Source: an uncultured Lachnospiraceae bacterium (GTDB taxonomy: Bacteria; Bacillota; Clostridia; Lachnospirales; Lachnospiraceae). From it: a stretch of DNA of 7,049 bases. The stretch covers positions 1-7,049 of the forward strand of contig CADBUD010000171.1 in assembly GCA_902797785.1 (NCBI GenBank), written 5' to 3'. The notes under the pieces were generated by a model. That model was not told the DNA's origin, did not search any database, and worked only from the letters and a program-made list of their open reading frames with translations. The translations under genes and the position numbers were made by a program. This document shows, piece after piece, positions 5,201 through 7,049 of the stretch; position 1 is the first letter of the stretch, and each line of letters opens with the position of its first letter.

Positions 5201-7049
5201 ATCGGCAGCTAAATGATTTTTACCGGCAGAAAATTCAACAGATCCACATTGTGGGGGAATATGCCAATATGATGGTGCGAAGCTATCAGGATGCCTTACA
5301 GTTTGTCAGTGATTATTTTCACATGAATTATAAAGGTTTTTTGACCAAATATTTCAAGGGAAATCGTCAGGGGGAAATCAACAAAAACATTACGCCGGAA
5401 AAATATGATCAGTTGTTCGGGAATCTTTCAAAGCAGCAAAGAGAGATTATTGATGATGAGCAGTCTGCACATATCGTGGTGGCGGCAGGTCCCGGAAGCG
5501 GAAAGACCAGGGTTCTGGTACATAAGCTTGCAGCACTGGTTCTTTTGGATGAGGTAAAGTATGAGCAGCTTCTGATGCTGACTTTTTCGAGAGCTGCGGT
5601 GAGCGAATTTCAGCACAGGATGCATGAGCTGCTTGGAAATGCTTCCCGCTTTTTGGAAATTAAGACGTTTCATTCCTATAGCTTTGATCTGCTTGGTAAG
5701 ATTGGAAATCTTCAGGAATCCGAAAATGTTGTAAAAAGGGCAGCAGAGCTGATTCGACTCGGAGAGGTGGAATTGTCCCAGATGACCAAGACGGTGGTCG
5801 TCATCGATGAAGCGCAGGATATGGACGAAAACGAGTTTGACCTGCTTTGGGCAATCAAAGAAAAAAATGAGAATTTAAGGATCATTGCCGTGGGGGATGA
5901 TGATCAAAATATCTTTGAGTTTCGCGGCGCCAGCTCACGATATATGAAAAAGCTGATCGATGAAATGGGAGCCAAAAAATATGAGCTGCTGGAAAATTAT
6001 AGAAGCGGAGAGGAGATTGTCCGATTCGCAGACCGGTTTGCTTTATCTATTGGACAAAGATTGAAGAATCAGCCGCTTAAGGCGGCAGGAGAAGAGGCGG
6101 GAAAGGTCATCTGTATCCGATGTCAAAGCAGGAATATGGAGCTTCCGATTGCCAGGGCGATAAAGAAGGAAAGCGGAAACAATAAAAGAAAGACCATAGG
6201 AATTTTAACGAACACCAATGAAGAAGCCATGAGGATGATAGGAGCACTAGGAGAAGAAGGAATGCGTGCAAAATTGATTCAGGACAACGAGGGCTTTGAT
6301 CTGTATCAGCTCGCAGAGCTTCGGATGTTCTTAAAGCTTTTAGGACGGGATCCGGAGACGCCGCTGATTACAGAGGAAACATGGAATCGGGCAAAGCAGC
6401 GTCTGATGCAGCTGTATCAGACCAGTACTTGCCTTCCCCACTGTCTGAATCTTTTGTCAGAATTTGCTTCTCTTCATGAAAAAAAATACCGTTCCGATTT
6501 AGAACAATTCATTCATGAGTCGGTTCTGTCAGATTTTGATTCAAGGAGGGAGGGAGAAATCGTTGTTTCGACCATACATAAAGCCAAGGGAAGAGAATTT
6601 GACATTGTTTATCTCATGATGAAAGAAAAAGCTCTGATCACCTCCGACGAAGAACGCAGGCGGCTCTACGTTGGAATGACAAGAGCAAAAAAAGAATTAT
6701 ATCTTTACTATCAGGACACCGCATTCGATTCGTTCGCAGTAAATTTTCTCCTTGATTCCCAAAACTATCCGGAGCCGAAAGAGTTTTTGCTTCCTCTTTC
6801 CCACAGAGATGTAAATCTCGGATTTTTTAAGGATAAGTCGCGTATGATTCAGAGGTTAAGAAGTGGACAAAAGCTGACCAAAACAGGATATGATCTGGAA
6901 AGGGAAATCGAAGGAAGCACGGTAAAGGTCGTCCGGCTGTCTCAAAGAGCAAGGGAAATGCTTAGGAAACTGGAACAAAGAGGATATCGGGTCATCGATG
7001 GCCGGATTCGCTTCATTGTAGGCTGGTGGGACAAAAATGATCAGGTAGA
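2260..7049 (+). CDS. Exonuclease-RecQ-UvrD fusion DNA helicase (3' end cut by window)
   Basis: One open frame of 1,596 codons plus 2 bases with no stop; the C-terminus is missing. Domains in order. (1) DEDD-type 3'-5' exonuclease-like region, about 1-115: D8-L-E10, GHNIFGCD with D58, and a candidate third motif NPLND with D108. (2) Linker with an H243/H246/C251/C254 cluster. (3) RecQ-type SF2 motor, about 265-615: FGYDSFR, Walker A PTGGGKS 300-306, DEAH 403-406, aromatic loop FSAWGQDFR 408-416, FTATA 444-448, ATSAFGMGID, and QEAGRAGRD 591-599. (4) Middle region, about 616-1045, with several winged-helix-like units and no RecQ zinc cysteines. (5) UvrD/Rep-type SF1 motor: LSKQQREII 1056-1064, Walker A GPGSGKT 1077-1083, TFHS 1136-1139, DEAQD 1183-1187, GDDDQNIFEFRGA 1212-1224, NYRS 1246-1249, STIHKAKGREF 1437-1447, LYVGMTRAKKEL 1469-1480. 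(6) A basic C-terminal tail. Both motors keep their ATPase residues. A role in cytosolic DNA repair or recombination is inferred; the substrate is unknown. Similar large proteins are usually annotated as RecQ family helicases. Confidence 0.93.
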   Translation, partial: MKQILFFDLEINPETEQILDIGAIDAENRKFHSRSKLKFLEFAESYDTIGGHNIFGCDLKYLDENRIKEKSCVDTLWLSPLLFPSRPYHHLVKDDKLLTDSLSNPLNDSMKSRELFYDEIEQFHSLKKEQKDIYYSLLYREKEFSGFFQYLEYSAQIDVESAIASFFSGKICSNKNLTKLVQNLPVELSYSLALILAEEEHSVIPSWVRYRYPKIDRVMQYLRNISCLSYSTKKTGFLKKLFHPEHPQKECEYCNNQLNVRKRLTDFFGYDSFRTYDGEALQERAALAAVKNRSLLAIFPTGGGKSITFQLPALMAGESVKGLTVVISPLQSLMKDQVDHLSSMGIVDAVTINGMLDPLERAEAFERVASGLASLLYISPESLRSKTIEKLLLSRNVVRFVIDEAHCFSAWGQDFRVDYLYIGDFIRSLMEKKQLTWQIPVSCFTATAKQKVIQDICDYFKQKLGIELEIYAAKSQRTNLQYKVLYKANDHEKYLALRELIENRSCPVIIYVSRTKRTVEIAKKLTADGLPALPYHGQMDVKEKTANQEAFLNGEIRIIVATSAFGMGIDKKDVGLVIHYDISDSLENYVQEAGRAGRDPSLSAECYVLFHENDLDKHFLLLNQTRLTQSEIQQVFRAIKILSKNRDVVRCSALEIARNAGWDESVMDVETRVKTAVTALETAGYIKRGQNIPRVYASSICVRSMEEASRLIHMSNLLQGKKKEHALRIMGLLVSERSVLKAGKEEAESRVDYIADILGIPLKEVLETIQRLKEMKILENDQDLTAWIKGTDTINKALNMVKKYAALEELLLEQMKAGCRLIQIKELHELVEQRHIRGIHVKEIKNLLYFWTIRGYIERRYQNREKLLELVPGFSLEELEEKYRNRIQQSRFLTEYLFARAEKSGSSQKEERRVLFSVIELEKAYQEKNGPVSYVQIQEALLYLEKMGAISIEGGFFVLYNRMELKRLEMDNRIQYKKEDYRQLNDFYRQKIQQIHIVGEYANMMVRSYQDALQFVSDYFHMNYKGFLTKYFKGNRQGEINKNITPEKYDQLFGNLSKQQREIIDDEQSAHIVVAAGPGSGKTRVLVHKLAALVLLDEVKYEQLLMLTFSRAAVSEFQHRMHELLGNASRFLEIKTFHSYSFDLLGKIGNLQESENVVKRAAELIRLGEVELSQMTKTVVVIDEAQDMDENEFDLLWAIKEKNENLRIIAVGDDDQNIFEFRGASSRYMKKLIDEMGAKKYELLENYRSGEEIVRFADRFALSIGQRLKNQPLKAAGEEAGKVICIRCQSRNMELPIARAIKKESGNNKRKTIGILTNTNEEAMRMIGALGEEGMRAKLIQDNEGFDLYQLAELRMFLKLLGRDPETPLITEETWNRAKQRLMQLYQTSTCLPHCLNLLSEFASLHEKKYRSDLEQFIHESVLSDFDSRREGEIVVSTIHKAKGREFDIVYLMMKEKALITSDEERRRLYVGMTRAKKELYLYYQDTAFDSFAVNFLLDSQNYPEPKEFLLPLSHRDVNLGFFKDKSRMIQRLRSGQKLTKTGYDLEREIEGSTVKVVRLSQRAREMLRKLEQRGYRVIDGRIRFIVGWWDKNDQV

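Noticed and set aside
2260..7049. An antiphage defence system centred on the helicase
   Set aside because: The neighbours are housekeeping-type genes, with no toxin, methylase, integrase or other defence-island gene in view. The fusion alone does not support a defence claim.

Overview
The window carries three genes on the + strand, closely packed and reading in the same direction. The first two are complete and the third runs off the right edge. Protein style (LL-diaminopimelate aminotransferase, a DUF445 protein and a very large RecQ/UvrD-type helicase), AG-rich Shine-Dalgarno sites about 6 bases before the starts, and moderate GC content suggest an anaerobic Gram-positive Firmicute. A Clostridia/Lachnospiraceae-like gut bacterium is the best guess. 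This is inferred from gene content and sequence style, not from a marker gene.

Layout. Bases 1-80 are a short AT-rich leader with a good TATAAT -10 box and a strong ribosome binding site. Bases 81-1298 encode dapL, a PLP enzyme of the one-step aminotransferase route to LL-diaminopimelate (cell wall and lysine). Bases 1314-2228 encode a DUF445/YheB-type protein with a hydrophobic segment at each end. Bases 2260 to the window edge are one uninterrupted reading frame of 1,596 codons plus 2 bases. It encodes a multi-motor DNA enzyme: an N-terminal DEDD-type exonuclease-like segment, a RecQ-type SF2 helicase core, a long middle region rich in winged-helix-like units, a compact UvrD/Rep-type SF1 helicase core, and a C-terminal tail that is cut off. 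No gap exceeds 80 bases and no terminator hairpin is visible, so the three genes may be co-transcribed. I see no functional link between lysine/peptidoglycan synthesis and the helicase.

No CRISPR array, insertion sequence, tRNA, rRNA or prophage feature is visible. The most interesting object is the large fused helicase. The architecture is recognisable as one found in some Firmicutes and Bacteroidetes proteins annotated as 'RecQ family ATP-dependent DNA helicase', so it is not wholly new, but several internal details deserve a closer look. These are a displaced RecQ motif 0 glutamine, loss of the RecQ zinc cysteines with a different His/Cys cluster ahead of the motor, an exonuclease site without an obvious general base, and a UvrD core lacking most of its 1B and 2B insertions.
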